The notes under the pieces were generated by a model. That model searched no databases. It had not been told where the DNA came from and saw only the letters and a list, made by a program, of their open reading frames with translations. A stretch of 64,000 nucleotides of DNA, taken from contig NZ_CP104578.1 in the NCBI RefSeq assembly GCF_036826855.1, positions 1,054,001-1,118,000 of the forward strand, written 5' to 3'. Positions 36,348-45,891 of this stretch are shown here, one piece after another. The stretch is from Streptomyces sp. SJL17-4 (GTDB lineage: Bacteria; Actinomycetota; Actinomycetes; Streptomycetales; Streptomycetaceae). The translations under genes were made by a program, and so were the position numbers. Position 1 is the stretch's first letter. Each line of letters starts with the position of its first letter.

Positions 36348-37172
36348 TCAGCCCGCCACGCGACCGGCAGCCGCGCCAGGGTGGTCGTCCCGCGCGTCGT
36401 AGTCGATCGTGCCCGAGGTCAGATGGCCGGCGAGCCCGAGGAGCAGGAAGAGCCAGACCAGCACCTGCGCGGCCGTGCCCAGACGGAGCGGACGGGTCGC
36501 GGAGTACGCGGGCTGTGCGGCGGCTTCGGGGGCGTCGCCCAGGAGTCCCTTGGGGTACACCGGCGTCAGCATCGTCGCGTAGGCCGCCAGGCGCATCCGG
36601 TACCGGACGACGGCCGCCGTGGCTCCGAAGATCGGTTCGGGCAGGCGGCCCAGGATGATGCCGATCAGCCAGAAGACCCAGCTGATCGCGAACCAGCCGG
36701 ACTGCGCGAGGCTGCTGATGATGGCCGCCGGAATCATCAGGATCAGCCGGAAGAACACGGCGAGCCGGTTGAGCGGGGTGGCGCGCAGTTCGATGCGCAC
36801 CGGGTAGTCGGGGGCGTCGAAGGCGAACGGCGGGTAGCGGTCGACGAGCAGGGTCGCACTGGCCGTGACCCGGGTCTGGTAGGCGAGGACCGCGCCGAGG
36901 AAGGACGCGATCGGGTCGGGCAGGCGGCCCAGGACCAGAGCGCTGAACCAGCCCGCGATCGTGACGAAGAAGGCGACGAAGGACAGCAGGGCCACGACGA
37001 TGAACTGCGGCAGGAGCAGCAGCCAGCGCAGCAGCACGGTCCACCGCCGCTGCCGCCCCGGCGGGGCCACGTCCAGAACCGGCCGCCATTCGGGCCCGTC
37101 GGACCCATAGGCCCCATCGGCCCCGTAGGCATCGGCGCCGGCCGAGGGCCGGGGCTCCCAACCTGCTGCCAT
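36348..37172 (-). CDS. DUF4389 membrane protein
   Basis: 274 residues from ATG 37172 (GGAG upstream). Two similar halves, each with membrane helices: RWLLLLPQFIVVALLSFVAF plus LGRLPDPIASFLGAVLAYQT, and RLAVFFRLILMIPAAIISSL plus LGRLPEPIFGATAAVVRYRM. The repeated LGRLPxPI motif shows an internal duplication. The protein ends with one more span. Role unknown. Confidence 0.87.
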   Translation of the reverse strand: MAAGWEPRPSAGADAYGADGAYGSDGPEWRPVLDVAPPGRQRRWTVLLRWLLLLPQFIVVALLSFVAFFVTIAGWFSALVLGRLPDPIASFLGAVLAYQTRVTASATLLVDRYPPFAFDAPDYPVRIELRATPLNRLAVFFRLILMIPAAIISSLAQSGWFAISWVFWLIGIILGRLPEPIFGATAAVVRYRMRLAAYATMLTPVYPKGLLGDAPEAAAQPAYSATRPLRLGTAAQVLVWLFLLLGLAGHLTSGTIDYDARDDHPGAAAGRVAG

Positions 37173-37295
37173 GACGGTCTCCGTCTCTCCCGCGTCCCAC
37201 GCTTCCCGGGTCACGTCGATGGTGTCCCGGCGAGCAGGCCCTCGCACGGCCACGGGGCCACCTGGAGCACTCGGGAAGCGGCCGGCCGTCGGCGC

Positions 37296-37976
37296 TCAGC
37301 CGACCCCGTGGGGCGCGGCTCGCGCGAGAAGCCCGTCGACCAGCGTGCGGAGCCCCTGCGGATAGAGGTCCCGGGCGGCCAGCGCGCCCCATCGGACGCC
37401 GATGGCGGCCAGGTGGGGCACCTGGGACGGGTCGAGGTCGTCCCGGTAGGCGAAGGGCCGGCCTTCGCCCAGTCGGCGGGCGGAGTTGGCGCGGACCAGG
37501 ACCTCGCCGACGGTGAAGTACCAGATGCCGCGGAAGACATCGACACTCTGCTCGGGGGTGCATCCGTGGTCGTGGGCGCCGGCGACGATGGCTTCGACCA
37601 TCCACATCGCCGACTCGTCGAGGAGACCGACGAATCCGTCGGCCGAGAGGACCTCCGCGGCCCATGGCCAGGCCGTGAGGGCGTCGTGCATCGCGGTGGC
37701 GGCCGTGACGATGCGCTCCCGTGGGTCACTCGGCAGCCGGGGGCGTTCGATCTGCTCGATGTGCTGATTGAGCAGGAGAAGCAGCAGGTCGTCCTTGTTC
37801 CGGATGTGGTGGTACAGGGTCGTCGCTCCGACGCCGGTCTCGGTCGCCAGGCGGCGGATCGTCAGCTTCTCCCAGCCGTCCTGGTCGATGAGCCGACGGG
37901 CGGCCACCAGGATCTGCGCACGGGAGGTCAGGGGTGGCCGGCCGGTGCGGCCGTGCGGTGCGGGCGCTCGGGACAT
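37296..37976 (-). CDS. TetR-family repressor of the adjacent ABC exporter
   Basis: 226 residues from ATG 37976. HTH: SRAQILVAARRLIDQDGWEK, LTIRRLATETGVGATTLYHH; C-terminal ligand domain of TetR_C type (AAEVLSADGFVGLLDESAMW, EQSVDVFRGIWYFTVGEVLV). Divergent from the exporter genes with an inverted repeat between them, so a local repressor relieved by an exporter substrate is the simple model. Confidence 0.88.
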   Translation of the reverse strand: MSRAPAPHGRTGRPPLTSRAQILVAARRLIDQDGWEKLTIRRLATETGVGATTLYHHIRNKDDLLLLLLNQHIEQIERPRLPSDPRERIVTAATAMHDALTAWPWAAEVLSADGFVGLLDESAMWMVEAIVAGAHDHGCTPEQSVDVFRGIWYFTVGEVLVRANSARRLGEGRPFAYRDDLDPSQVPHLAAIGVRWGALAARDLYPQGLRTLVDGLLARAAPHGVG

Positions 37977-38060
37977 CGTCCCATCATGCCGCCCCGTCAC
38001 CACCGCCTCGAAACGCGCGCGGTCCGGCATGCGCGTTCGCACCCGCTTGTCTCGTGTTAC

Positions 38061-38080
38061 TTTCGGAACACGTTCGGAAA
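38061..38080. promoter_or_regulatory. Probable TetR operator
   Basis: TTTCGGAACACGTTCGGAAA pairs at 8 of 10 arm positions and contains a direct repeat TTCGGAA. It lies 32 bases before the exporter start and 84 bases before the TetR start. Assignment is by position and symmetry only. Confidence 0.65.
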
Positions 38081-38112
38081 GTCAAAGAGCAGCACCTGGA
38101 AGGGAGTTCACC

Positions 38113-39954
38113 ATGACCGCCACCGACCTCGCCGAGGCGAGGGAGCAGTCCACAGCACCACCACCCGATGCCGATCCCACGGTGGGACGGAGCCTGGCGG
38201 GGCTGCTGCGCCCCTACTTCGCGACGTTCACCGTCATGGTGACCCTGCAGGTCATGGGCGCCCTCGCGGGTCTGGTGCCGCTGCTCGCGGTCGTCGAGCT
38301 GGGGCGCACCCTGCTCGCGCCCGGCCCGATCGATCACGGTCACGCCTGGATCGTCGTGGCCGCGGGTGCGGCCGGCCTCTTCCTCCGACTGCTGTTCACG
38401 GCCGCGTCGTCAGGAGTCGGGCACATCGTCGACGGCCAGGTGCAACTGACGTTCCGCCGGCAACTGGCCGCTCAGCTGGGGCGGGTGCCGATGGGCTGGT
38501 TCTCCCGGCGCGGGACCGGCGAGCTGGCGAAGGTGGTCGGGGACGACGTCAGCGCCGTACACCCGTTCATCGCCCACACCCCGGGCGAGCTGGTCTCCGC
38601 TTTCGTGGTGCCGTTGGTCTCGCTGATCTATCTGTTCACCGTCGACTGGCGGCTCACGCTGATCACGCTGATACCGGTGGTGCTGGCGGTGGCGCTGGTC
38701 CCCCTGATGATGACCCCGACGCGGCTGCGCGAACAGAAGGAGTTCGACGTCGGCATGGGGCGGATCGCGAGTTCGGTCGTCGAGTTCGTCCAGGGCATCG
38801 CGGTGGTCAAGGCGTTCGGCGGAAGCGAGCGCGCCCACCGTACGTTCCGCACGGCCGTGGACGACTTCGCCGACAGCTTCTTCCGGATGGTGCGCGGGCT
38901 CGCCGGGATCGCCGCCGGGATGCAGGTGGCGCTCTCGCCACCGTTCGTGCTGCTCGTCGTACTGATCGGCGGTACGGCTCTCATCACCACCGGTGGCATG
39001 GACGCGGCCGACCTGCTGCCCTTCCTGCTGCTCGGATGGGGCCTGACCGCTCCTGTGGCGGCCCTGGGGCACGGCTTCGACGACATGCAGGCCGCCCGGC
39101 GCGCGGTCGGCCGGATCCGGGACGTGCTGGAGGTGCGGCCTCTGCCGGAGCCCACCCATCCGGCCACGCCCCGAGGGCACCGGGTGGAGCTGCGTGACGT
39201 CCGGTTCGGCTACGAAGCGGGTCACGAGGTACTGCGCGGGATCGACCTGGTGCTCGAGCCGGGGACGGTCACCGCGCTCGTCGGTCCGTCGGGCAGCGGG
39301 AAGTCCACACTGGTGCAGCTGTTGCCGCGGTTCTTCGACCCGACCCACGGTTCGGTCGCCCTCGGCGGCGTCGATCTGCGCGAGCTCGGCAGCCGGGAGC
39401 TCTACCGGAAGGTCTCCTTCGTCTTCCAGGACGTCCGGCTGCTGCGCGCTTCGGTCGCGGACAACATCGCGCTGGCCGTACCGCACGCCGGCCTCGACGA
39501 CGTGATGCGCGCCGCCGAGCTGGCGCACGTTCACGACCGGATTCTCGAACTGCCCCGCGGATACGACTCGGTGATCGGCGAGGACGCCGGTCTTTCGGGC
39601 GGCGAGGCACAACGGATCTCCCTCGCACGCGCGCTGCTCGCCGACGCGCCGGTTCTCGTACTCGACGAGGCGACCGCCTTCGCCGACCCGCAGACCGAAC
39701 GGGCGGTGCGCCGCGCACTGGCGACATCGGGCGGCACCCGCACGACCCTGGTCATCGCCCATCGCCTGGAGACGATCGCCGATGCCGACACCGTCGTGAT
39801 GCTGGACGACGGATCGGTCGTCGAGCGCGGCGCGCCCGCCGAACTGCTGGCGCGGAACGGCAGGTTCGCCGCGTTCTGGCAAGCCCAGCGGTCGGCGATC
39901 GCCGACCGCACCGAAGCCCACGGTGGCGCACCGCGAGGAGACGAGCCCCGATGA
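38113..39954 (+). CDS. ABC exporter half-transporter A (permease-ATPase)
   Basis: 613 residues from ATG 38113 with AAGGGAG upstream. Six-helix exporter domain (LLRPYFATFTVMVTLQVMGA, VSLIYLFTVDWRLTLITLIP, VVEFVQGIAVVKAFGG) then an ATPase with Walker A GPSGSGKST, signature LSGGEAQR, Walker B VLVLDEAT and the H-loop VIAHRLET. Forms a heterodimer with the next gene. The pair resembles YbtPQ/IrtAB-type transporters by architecture, but substrate and direction cannot be read from sequence. Confidence 0.9.
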   Translation: MTATDLAEAREQSTAPPPDADPTVGRSLAGLLRPYFATFTVMVTLQVMGALAGLVPLLAVVELGRTLLAPGPIDHGHAWIVVAAGAAGLFLRLLFTAASSGVGHIVDGQVQLTFRRQLAAQLGRVPMGWFSRRGTGELAKVVGDDVSAVHPFIAHTPGELVSAFVVPLVSLIYLFTVDWRLTLITLIPVVLAVALVPLMMTPTRLREQKEFDVGMGRIASSVVEFVQGIAVVKAFGGSERAHRTFRTAVDDFADSFFRMVRGLAGIAAGMQVALSPPFVLLVVLIGGTALITTGGMDAADLLPFLLLGWGLTAPVAALGHGFDDMQAARRAVGRIRDVLEVRPLPEPTHPATPRGHRVELRDVRFGYEAGHEVLRGIDLVLEPGTVTALVGPSGSGKSTLVQLLPRFFDPTHGSVALGGVDLRELGSRELYRKVSFVFQDVRLLRASVADNIALAVPHAGLDDVMRAAELAHVHDRILELPRGYDSVIGEDAGLSGGEAQRISLARALLADAPVLVLDEATAFADPQTERAVRRALATSGGTRTTLVIAHRLETIADADTVVMLDDGSVVERGAPAELLARNGRFAAFWQAQRSAIADRTEAHGGAPRGDEPR

Positions 39955-41666
39955 TTCGACTGCTGTTGCGTGTACTGGGGCACGAGTACGCCCGGCCCGT
40001 GCGTCGCACCGTGGCCCTGATGACAATGACCTCCCTGGTCGAGGGCCTGTCGTACGCCCTGCTTGTGCCCGTGCTGCGCGCGCTCTTCGGGACCGCACCC
40101 GAGGACGCCTGGCCCTGGCTCATCGCGTTCGGCGCCGCGGTCGCCGGCTACGCGGTACTGCGTTACGTCAGCGACCGGTCCGGATTCCGGGCCGGGACCA
40201 CGCTCCTGCGCGGCACGTACCACCGCCTCGGCGACCACCTGGCCCGGCTGCCCATCGGCTGGTACGACGCGAGCCGCGTCGGGGAGGTGTCCGTCCTGGC
40301 CAGCCGCGGCGTCCTCCAGGCGATGAGCGTGATCGCGCATCTCCTTGCACCGTTCATCTCCGCCTCCGTGACTCCCCTGGCGATCGTCGCCGTCATGCTC
40401 GCCTTCAACTGGCAGATGGGTCTGGCCGCGCTGGCCGCCGTACCGGTCGTGGCGGCGGTCCAGATCCTGGCGGGGCGCTCGATGGCCGCCGTGGACGCGG
40501 AGCGCCACGCGCGCGACCACGAGGCCACCGGGCGCGTCATCGAGTACCTCCAGGCCCAGCCGGTGCTGCGGGCCGGCGGCCGGACGGCCGAACGTTTCCG
40601 GATGCTCGACGACTCGCTGCGTGAAGTCCGGCGCGCCTCCCGCCGGACGGCGCTGTCCACGCTGCCCGGCGTGGTGGGGGTGGCGCTCGCGGTGCAGCTG
40701 GCGTTCACCGTCGTGGCGGCCCTGGGGACCTATCTCGCGCTGGGCGGGCACATCGGTGCGGCGGAGGTCCTGGCGCTCCTGGTCCTTGCCGGCCGCTGCG
40801 CGGATCCGCTGCTGTCGCTGTCGGACATCGGCGGCCAACTCCGCGGCGCGCGGTACGAGCTGGCGCGGCTCGACACGGTACTGCGCACCGAGCCGCTGCC
40901 GGAACCGGCCGAGCCGGTCCAGCCGGTGCGCCACGACCTGGAGTTCGGGTCCGTCACCTTCCGGCACGGGGACCGGACGGTGATCGACGACCTGTCCCTG
41001 TCCCTGCCGCAAGGACAGCGGCTCGCCGTCGTCGGACCGTCGGGCTCCGGCAAGAGCACCTTGCTGCAGTTGCTCGCGCGGTTCTACGACGTGGACGCGG
41101 GCGCGGTGCGCGTGGGAGGGGCGGACGTCCGCGACATCGACTCCGACGTGCTGATGTCGCGGTTCGCCATCGTCTTCCAGGACGTCTATCTCTTCGACGG
41201 CACGATCGAGGAGAACGTACGCCTGGGCCGGCCCGACGCCGACGAGGCCGAGGTACGGGCGGCGGCCGCCGCGGCACGGCTGGACGAGGTGATCGAGCGG
41301 CTGCCCGGCGGGTGGGCGGCGAACGTCGGCGAGGGCGGCGCACTGCTGTCGGGCGGTGAGCGCCAGCGTGTCTCGATCGCGCGAGCGCTGCTGAAGGACG
41401 CGCCCGTCGTGCTGCTCGACGAGGTGACCTCCGCCTTGGACCCGGTGAACGAGGCAGCCGTCCACGAGGGCATCGAGCGCCTGATGGCCGGCCGGACGGT
41501 GGTGATGGTCGCGCACCGGATGCGGACCGTCCGACGCGCCGATCGCGTCGTCTTCCTGGCCGACGGCCGGATCGTGGAGGAGGGCGACCACGAGGCACTG
41601 CTGCGGCGCGGTGGCCGTTACGCCGATTTCTGGAACATGTCCCTGACCCCGGCGGTGAGCGAATGA
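39951..41666 (+). CDS. ABC exporter half-transporter B (permease-ATPase)
   Basis: 571 residues; ATG overlaps the previous stop (ATGA). Exporter domain (GLSYALLVPVLRALFG, ASVTPLAIVAVMLAFNWQMG) and ATPase with Walker A GPSGSGKST, LSGGERQR, VVLLDEVTSALD and the H-loop MVAHRMRT. Walker B ends in DEV-T and that of the partner in DEA-T, so both sites look catalytically competent. A weak hairpin (GCTCTC/GAGAGC, 41670-41686) follows. Confidence 0.9.
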   Translation: MIRLLLRVLGHEYARPVRRTVALMTMTSLVEGLSYALLVPVLRALFGTAPEDAWPWLIAFGAAVAGYAVLRYVSDRSGFRAGTTLLRGTYHRLGDHLARLPIGWYDASRVGEVSVLASRGVLQAMSVIAHLLAPFISASVTPLAIVAVMLAFNWQMGLAALAAVPVVAAVQILAGRSMAAVDAERHARDHEATGRVIEYLQAQPVLRAGGRTAERFRMLDDSLREVRRASRRTALSTLPGVVGVALAVQLAFTVVAALGTYLALGGHIGAAEVLALLVLAGRCADPLLSLSDIGGQLRGARYELARLDTVLRTEPLPEPAEPVQPVRHDLEFGSVTFRHGDRTVIDDLSLSLPQGQRLAVVGPSGSGKSTLLQLLARFYDVDAGAVRVGGADVRDIDSDVLMSRFAIVFQDVYLFDGTIEENVRLGRPDADEAEVRAAAAAARLDEVIERLPGGWAANVGEGGALLSGGERQRVSIARALLKDAPVVLLDEVTSALDPVNEAAVHEGIERLMAGRTVVMVAHRMRTVRRADRVVFLADGRIVEEGDHEALLRRGGRYADFWNMSLTPAVSE

Positions 41667-41833
41667 CGGGCTCTCGTGTGGAGAGCGCGTGAGCGGAACG
41701 ACCACCTGTTGAAATTGTTCATTCAGAGTCTTGATACCTGCAGACCACTATGCGAGATTCGGCGCACCGCGGTGCGGGTCGACGGCTGCGGTTCGCCCAG
41801 ACACACGCATCGCTGCGGGGAGAGGTCTCCACC

Positions 41834-43300
41834 ATGCCGGTCCAACACGCCCCCGGGGAACGACTCGCGCTGGAAACGCGCACCATCGAGGTCATCCCCG
41901 ACGCCGAGCGGCACGGCACGCCGCGCAGCCAGTTCACCCTGTGGTTCGGCGCCAACATGCAGATCACCGCGATCGTCGACGGCGCGCTGGCCGTCGTCTT
42001 CGGCGCCGACGCGCTGTGGGCGATACCCGCGCTGCTGATCGGCAACGTGCTCGGTGGCATCGTGATGGCGCTGCACTCCGCACAGGGGCCGCGGCTCGGC
42101 GTGCCGCAGATGATCTCCAGCCGCGCGCAGTTCGGCGTCCACGGGGCGGTCCTGCCGCTGCTCCTGGTGATCCTCATGTACCTCGGCTTCGCCGCGACCG
42201 GCAGCGTACTGGCCGGCCAGGCGCTGTCCGAGATGCTGCACATCGACAACACGGCGATCGGAATCCTCGTCTTCGGCGTGCTGACCGCCGTGGTCGCCGT
42301 CACCGGCTACCGGCTCATCCACATCGCCGGCCGCATCGCCACCGTCGTCGGCGTCCTCGGCCTCGGCTACCTGCTGGTCCGGGTGTTCACGCAGTACGAC
42401 GTCGGCGCGCACGTGGGAAACAAGGGCTTCGAGACGGCGACCTTCCTGCTCGCCGTAGGACTCGGCGCCGGATGGCAGCTGACCTTCGGTCCGTACGTCG
42501 CCGACTACTCGCGCTACCTGCCGCGCGACACCAGTACGCGCGCGACGTTCTGGTCCACCTTCGCCGGCTCCGTCATCGGCTCCCAGTGGGCCATGACGCT
42601 GGGAGCGCTCACCGCGGCGGTCGCGGGCAAGGCCTTCCTCACCGACCAGGTGGGCTTCCTCGGTGACCTGGCCGGGCCCGCGGCCCTGGCCTTCCTCATC
42701 TACCTGGTGATCGTGGTCGGCAAGCTGACCGTCAACTGCCTCAACGCGTACGGCGGCTTCATGTCGATCCTGACCACCGTCACCGCGTTCGACGGCCGCT
42801 CGCGCATCTCGGCCGTCGCCCGCGCCTCCTACATCGTCGGCTTCACCGCGGTGTCGATCCTCATCGCGCTCGCCGCCAGCGCCGACTTCCTGAACAACTT
42901 CAAGAACTTCGTGCTCCTGATCCTGATGGTGTTCACCCCGTGGAGCGCGATCAACCTGGTCGACTACTACCTGGTCTCCCGCGAGCGGGTCGACATCCCC
43001 GCCCTGTACGACCCGGACGGCCGCTACGGGCGCTGGAACGTCACCGCGCTGACCTGCTACGTCGTGGGCGTCGCCGTACAGATCCCGTTCCTGGCCACCA
43101 AGCTCTACACCGGCGCGATCACCAGGAGGCTCGACGGCGCCGACATCTCGTGGATCGTCGGTCTGCTGGTCACCGCGGCCCTGTACTGGCTGTGGGTGCG
43201 GCGCACCGCCGACCCGCCCGCCGAGACCGTCCATCCGGCGGCCACCGAGGGCACCGAAGACACCAAAGACACCGACCGGGTGGCGGCGCCCGTCGACTGA
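41834..43300 (+). CDS. NCS1-family purine/cytosine permease
   Basis: 488 residues from ATG 41834 with GGGGAGAGG upstream. About twelve membrane spans; family signals SQFTLWFGANMQITAIVDGA, QGPRLGVPQMISSRAQFGVH and FGPYVADYSRYLPRDT. It imports a nucleobase or related small heterocycle with a cation. HutD next door suggests a link to nitrogen scavenging (purine, cytosine, hydantoin or histidine-like substrates). The 167-base leader has a possible promoter (TTGAAA, 17 bases, TGATAC). Confidence 0.88.
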   Translation: MPVQHAPGERLALETRTIEVIPDAERHGTPRSQFTLWFGANMQITAIVDGALAVVFGADALWAIPALLIGNVLGGIVMALHSAQGPRLGVPQMISSRAQFGVHGAVLPLLLVILMYLGFAATGSVLAGQALSEMLHIDNTAIGILVFGVLTAVVAVTGYRLIHIAGRIATVVGVLGLGYLLVRVFTQYDVGAHVGNKGFETATFLLAVGLGAGWQLTFGPYVADYSRYLPRDTSTRATFWSTFAGSVIGSQWAMTLGALTAAVAGKAFLTDQVGFLGDLAGPAALAFLIYLVIVVGKLTVNCLNAYGGFMSILTTVTAFDGRSRISAVARASYIVGFTAVSILIALAASADFLNNFKNFVLLILMVFTPWSAINLVDYYLVSRERVDIPALYDPDGRYGRWNVTALTCYVVGVAVQIPFLATKLYTGAITRRLDGADISWIVGLLVTAALYWLWVRRTADPPAETVHPAATEGTEDTKDTDRVAAPVD

Positions 43301-43307
43301 CCCGTAC

Positions 43308-43877
43308 TCACCCCACGGGCACGAGATCCGCCCACAGGGCGACGGCGTCGGCTGAGAGCGGCGAGACCGCTCGGCCCGCCGCGTCGTCGCCCTCGCCCCA
43401 CCACACGCCCTGGCCGTCGGCCGCGATGCGCCCCTCGGGCCCCACCCGCCAGGTGCCGCGCAGCACGTAGAACACCCCGGCGTGGCCGCCGGGCGGCACG
43501 ACCGGACCGGCGACCCGGTCCACCCGGGCCGTCCAGCGGCCACGCCTCACCATGATGTTGAGCACCCGGCAGGCCCCGCCCGGCAGTTCGGCGGCGAGCG
43601 CGAGGTCGCCGGAGAACCCGAGCGGCTCGCCCGGACGCGACAACAGCCGGTCGAACACTCCGGGCGAGGCCAGCCGCACACCGTCGCCCGCCAGCAGGGT
43701 GAGCGTCCGGTCGACCCCGGGAAACGCCGAGAACGGCCCGTCCCGGTCGATGTCCGCGACGCTCGCCCGCCACCCGAACTCCCCGCCGCCCGCCGGCCAC
43801 GAGACGATCTCCCGGGTGGCGCCCCCGCCGTTGCGCCACCGGCCCGCCGTCAGGCTCTCGACATCGAAGGGGTGCAT
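43308..43877 (-). CDS. hutD: HutD-family cupin protein
   Basis: 189 residues with HutD pattern: WRNGGGATREIVSWPAG, EFGWRASVADIDRDGPFSAF, PGVDRTLTLLAGDGVRL. Bicupin-like fold, associated with histidine utilisation and nucleobase transport clusters, where it is thought to keep intermediates in check; its precise role is unsettled. Convergent with the NCS1 permease, 7 bases apart at the stops. Confidence 0.88.
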   Translation of the reverse strand: MHPFDVESLTAGRWRNGGGATREIVSWPAGGGEFGWRASVADIDRDGPFSAFPGVDRTLTLLAGDGVRLASPGVFDRLLSRPGEPLGFSGDLALAAELPGGACRVLNIMVRRGRWTARVDRVAGPVVPPGGHAGVFYVLRGTWRVGPEGRIAADGQGVWWGEGDDAAGRAVSPLSADAVALWADLVPVG

Positions 43878-44058
43878 GGGGGCTCCTGAGCACGGCGCGG
43901 TAGGGGTGCGGAAAGTCTATGCGGCCCTCCCGCAGGCATCTGCGATCGCCCCGGTGTCCTGTCAGGACGCGGGAACCCGGCGTCCCCGGCGTCCGACTTC
44001 TTCACCGCACCGGTACGACAGCGGCGAGAGGCAGAGGACGGGCGGATTGGACATACGG

Positions 44059-44422
44059 ATGCGCGCAGTCGCCTGCCGGAACGGTCGCACCGAGGCCGTC
44101 GCCGGGGTGGACCTGGAGATCGCCGCAGGTGAACGCGTCGCGCTGACCGGGACGAACGGGTCCGGGAGGACGACGCTGCTGCGTGCGGTCCTGGGGCTGC
44201 ACCGGCAGACGAGCGTCACCATCGAGGTCGGCTGGCGCGGGGCGCGCTCCGCCGCCGACCTGGCCGACCGCCGCGCTCGACTTCGAAGGGCAGGAGGAGG
44301 CAGCGGACGTGCTGGCCGCGCTGCCGGTCACGCTCGTCGTCGTCACCCACGACCGGGCGCTCGCCGAGCGGTGCGACCGGGTCCTGGAGATGGCCGCCGG
44401 ACGGCTGCGGGAGGTGCGTTGA
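44059..44422 (+). pseudogene. Remnant of a metal ABC transporter ATPase
   Basis: Frame 1 carries an ATPase start (AVAGVDLEIAAGERVALTGT then NGSGRTTLLRAVLGLHRQ) in which the Walker A lysine is replaced by arginine. At about 44265 the homology jumps to another frame: TAALDFEGQEEAADVLAALP followed by VTLVVVTHDRALAERCDRVL, which is the post-Walker-B and H-loop part. Some 100 residues including Q-loop, signature and Walker B are missing, together with a frame change. This is an internally deleted gene, not a functional one. The permease remnant follows directly. Confidence 0.75.
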
Positions 44423-44787
44423 ACGCCCTCGCGGCCGCCGACCTCGGTGCCGTGCTCCAGCTCGTACCGGTGCAGCGGGCCGGGTTCGCCCTGCTCCTCG
44501 CCGCCATCGGGCTGCCGGTGATCGGCGTCGTCATCGTCGGGCTCGACATCATGCCGGTGCGGTTCGCCATGATGCACGTGGCGCTGCTCGGCATCGCGGT
44601 CGGGCTCCTGACCCGCGCGCAGGGCGTCCGCATCCGCGTCCCCGGTGGCCAGGGCAGTGCCGTACCAGAGGATCAGTCCACGGGTCGCGGTGTCGGCGTC
44701 GGCCCAGGGCGCGAGTCCGCCGGTGGCGGCCGCGGCTGCCGCCCGGTCCGCCTCGCTCGCGCGTCGCTCGGGCCCGCATCTCGCTGA
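44419..44787 (+). pseudogene. Truncated metal ABC transporter permease
   Basis: TTG at 44419 overlaps the ATPase stop. NALAAADLGAVLQLVPVQRA then GLPVIGVVIVGLDIMPVRFA and MMHVALLGIAVGLLT is the N-terminus of an ABC-3 (zinc/manganese type) permease. Homology stops abruptly near base 44613, and the remaining frame to 44787 is GC-rich shadow. At most the first two or three of seven or more helices survive. Confidence 0.72.
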
Positions 44788-45183
44788 TCGCCCTCCTCCG
44801 GGGCGAGGAGGCGCCCCGGCCCGCGCCGGCCGCGGACCAGGACGCGGCAGGACGGGGAAGGCTCGCACGGGCCGCCCTCGCCTGACGGTGCTCGGTGGGG
44901 CGGGGGGGCGGGCCCGCCTCCTGCCCCACCCACCGGGCGCGGGCCCGCGGATGCGGGAACCGATCCGGCCGTCGATCCGACTCCTCCAGGAACGGCGCGA
45001 TCGAATCGGCGCCGTACATTCGTACTCCGGAGCGGCGGCCGATGGACAACCCCGCAGAACCCTCCCGGCGTGTGGGCGGCACACCCAACGGGGGTCACGA
45101 CCACCGGGGAGTGCACCGATGACGGCCGGCGCCGTGGCGGCGGACCCGAGCATCGACGACGTCCATGCCCGCCGGTCGCCCGA
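44620..45183. other. Decayed, non-coding-looking stretch
   Basis: 564 bases without an intact gene. On the minus strand around 44640-44780, TATRGLILWYGTALATGD and APWADADTAT read like a real protein end, but no start or full domain is present. Around 44980-45040 there is a further short coding-like stretch (RMYGADSIAPFLEESDR on the minus strand). I read this as debris from deletions. Confidence 0.5.
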
Positions 45184-45891
45184 TCAGGCGCAGCAGCCGG
45201 AGCCGCACGCGTCTTCTGTGGGGTCTTCGGCCTTGGGCGCTCCGGGCGTGGGTGCGCAGCAGCCCTTGCCCTGCCAGGCGTCACGGCCTTCCTTGAGAGC
45301 GACGGCGGCGATGACGAGGGCGGCGATCGGATCGGCCCAGGACCAGCCGAAGAGGCTGTTCGCGAGAAGGCCGACGAGCAGGACCGCCGACAGATAGGTG
45401 CAGAGCAGGGTCTGCTGGGAGTCGGCGACCGCGCTCGCGGAACCGAGTTCACGGCCCGCGCGGCGCTGTGCCGCGGACAGGAACGGCATCACGGCCAGCG
45501 ACAGGGCGGCCAGGACGATCCCGACGGTGGAGTGCCCGGCCTCGCCCGTGCCCGCGAAGGCGCGTACGGACTCGACGGTGACGTACGCGGCGAGGGCGAA
45601 GAACGAGACGGCGATGATCCGCAGGGTCGTCTTCTCACGGGCCTCACGGACGGCGTGGTCGCGGGCGGAGAACTGCCAGGCGACCGCGGCGGCGGAGGAG
45701 ACCTCGATGACGGAGTCGAGGCCGAAGCCGATGAGGGCGGTGGAGGAGGCGAGCGTGCCGGCGGTGAGGGCGACGCCCGCCTCGATGACGTTGTACGTGA
45801 TGGTCGCGGCGACGAGGAGGCGTATGCGGCGGGTGAGGACGTCCCGGCGGGCCGGGGACGAGCCCACGGACATGGGTATGCCGGTGGTCAT
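45184..45891 (-). CDS. CDF-type cation efflux protein with cysteine-rich tail
   Basis: 235 residues from ATG 45891, sharing one base with the regulator stop (TGATG). Six-span cation diffusion facilitator: TITYNVIEAGVALTAGTLAS, ALIGFGLDSVIEVSSAAAVA, SWADPIAALVIAAVALKEGR. The C-terminal tail carries CC near KGCCAPTPG and ends ACGSGCCA, that is five cysteines in place of the usual cytoplasmic domain, a likely soft-metal-binding arm. With the CmtR-like sensor it forms a Cd/Pb (or Zn) efflux operon. Confidence 0.88.
   Translation of the reverse strand: MTTGIPMSVGSSPARRDVLTRRIRLLVAATITYNVIEAGVALTAGTLASSTALIGFGLDSVIEVSSAAAVAWQFSARDHAVREAREKTTLRIIAVSFFALAAYVTVESVRAFAGTGEAGHSTVGIVLAALSLAVMPFLSAAQRRAGRELGSASAVADSQQTLLCTYLSAVLLVGLLANSLFGWSWADPIAALVIAAVALKEGRDAWQGKGCCAPTPGAPKAEDPTEDACGSGCCA

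Noticed and set aside
44549..45153. Minus-strand gene (TATRGLILWYGTALATGD region)
   Set aside because: Coding-like for about 45 residues only, with no start, no full domain and frame breaks; kept as debris.
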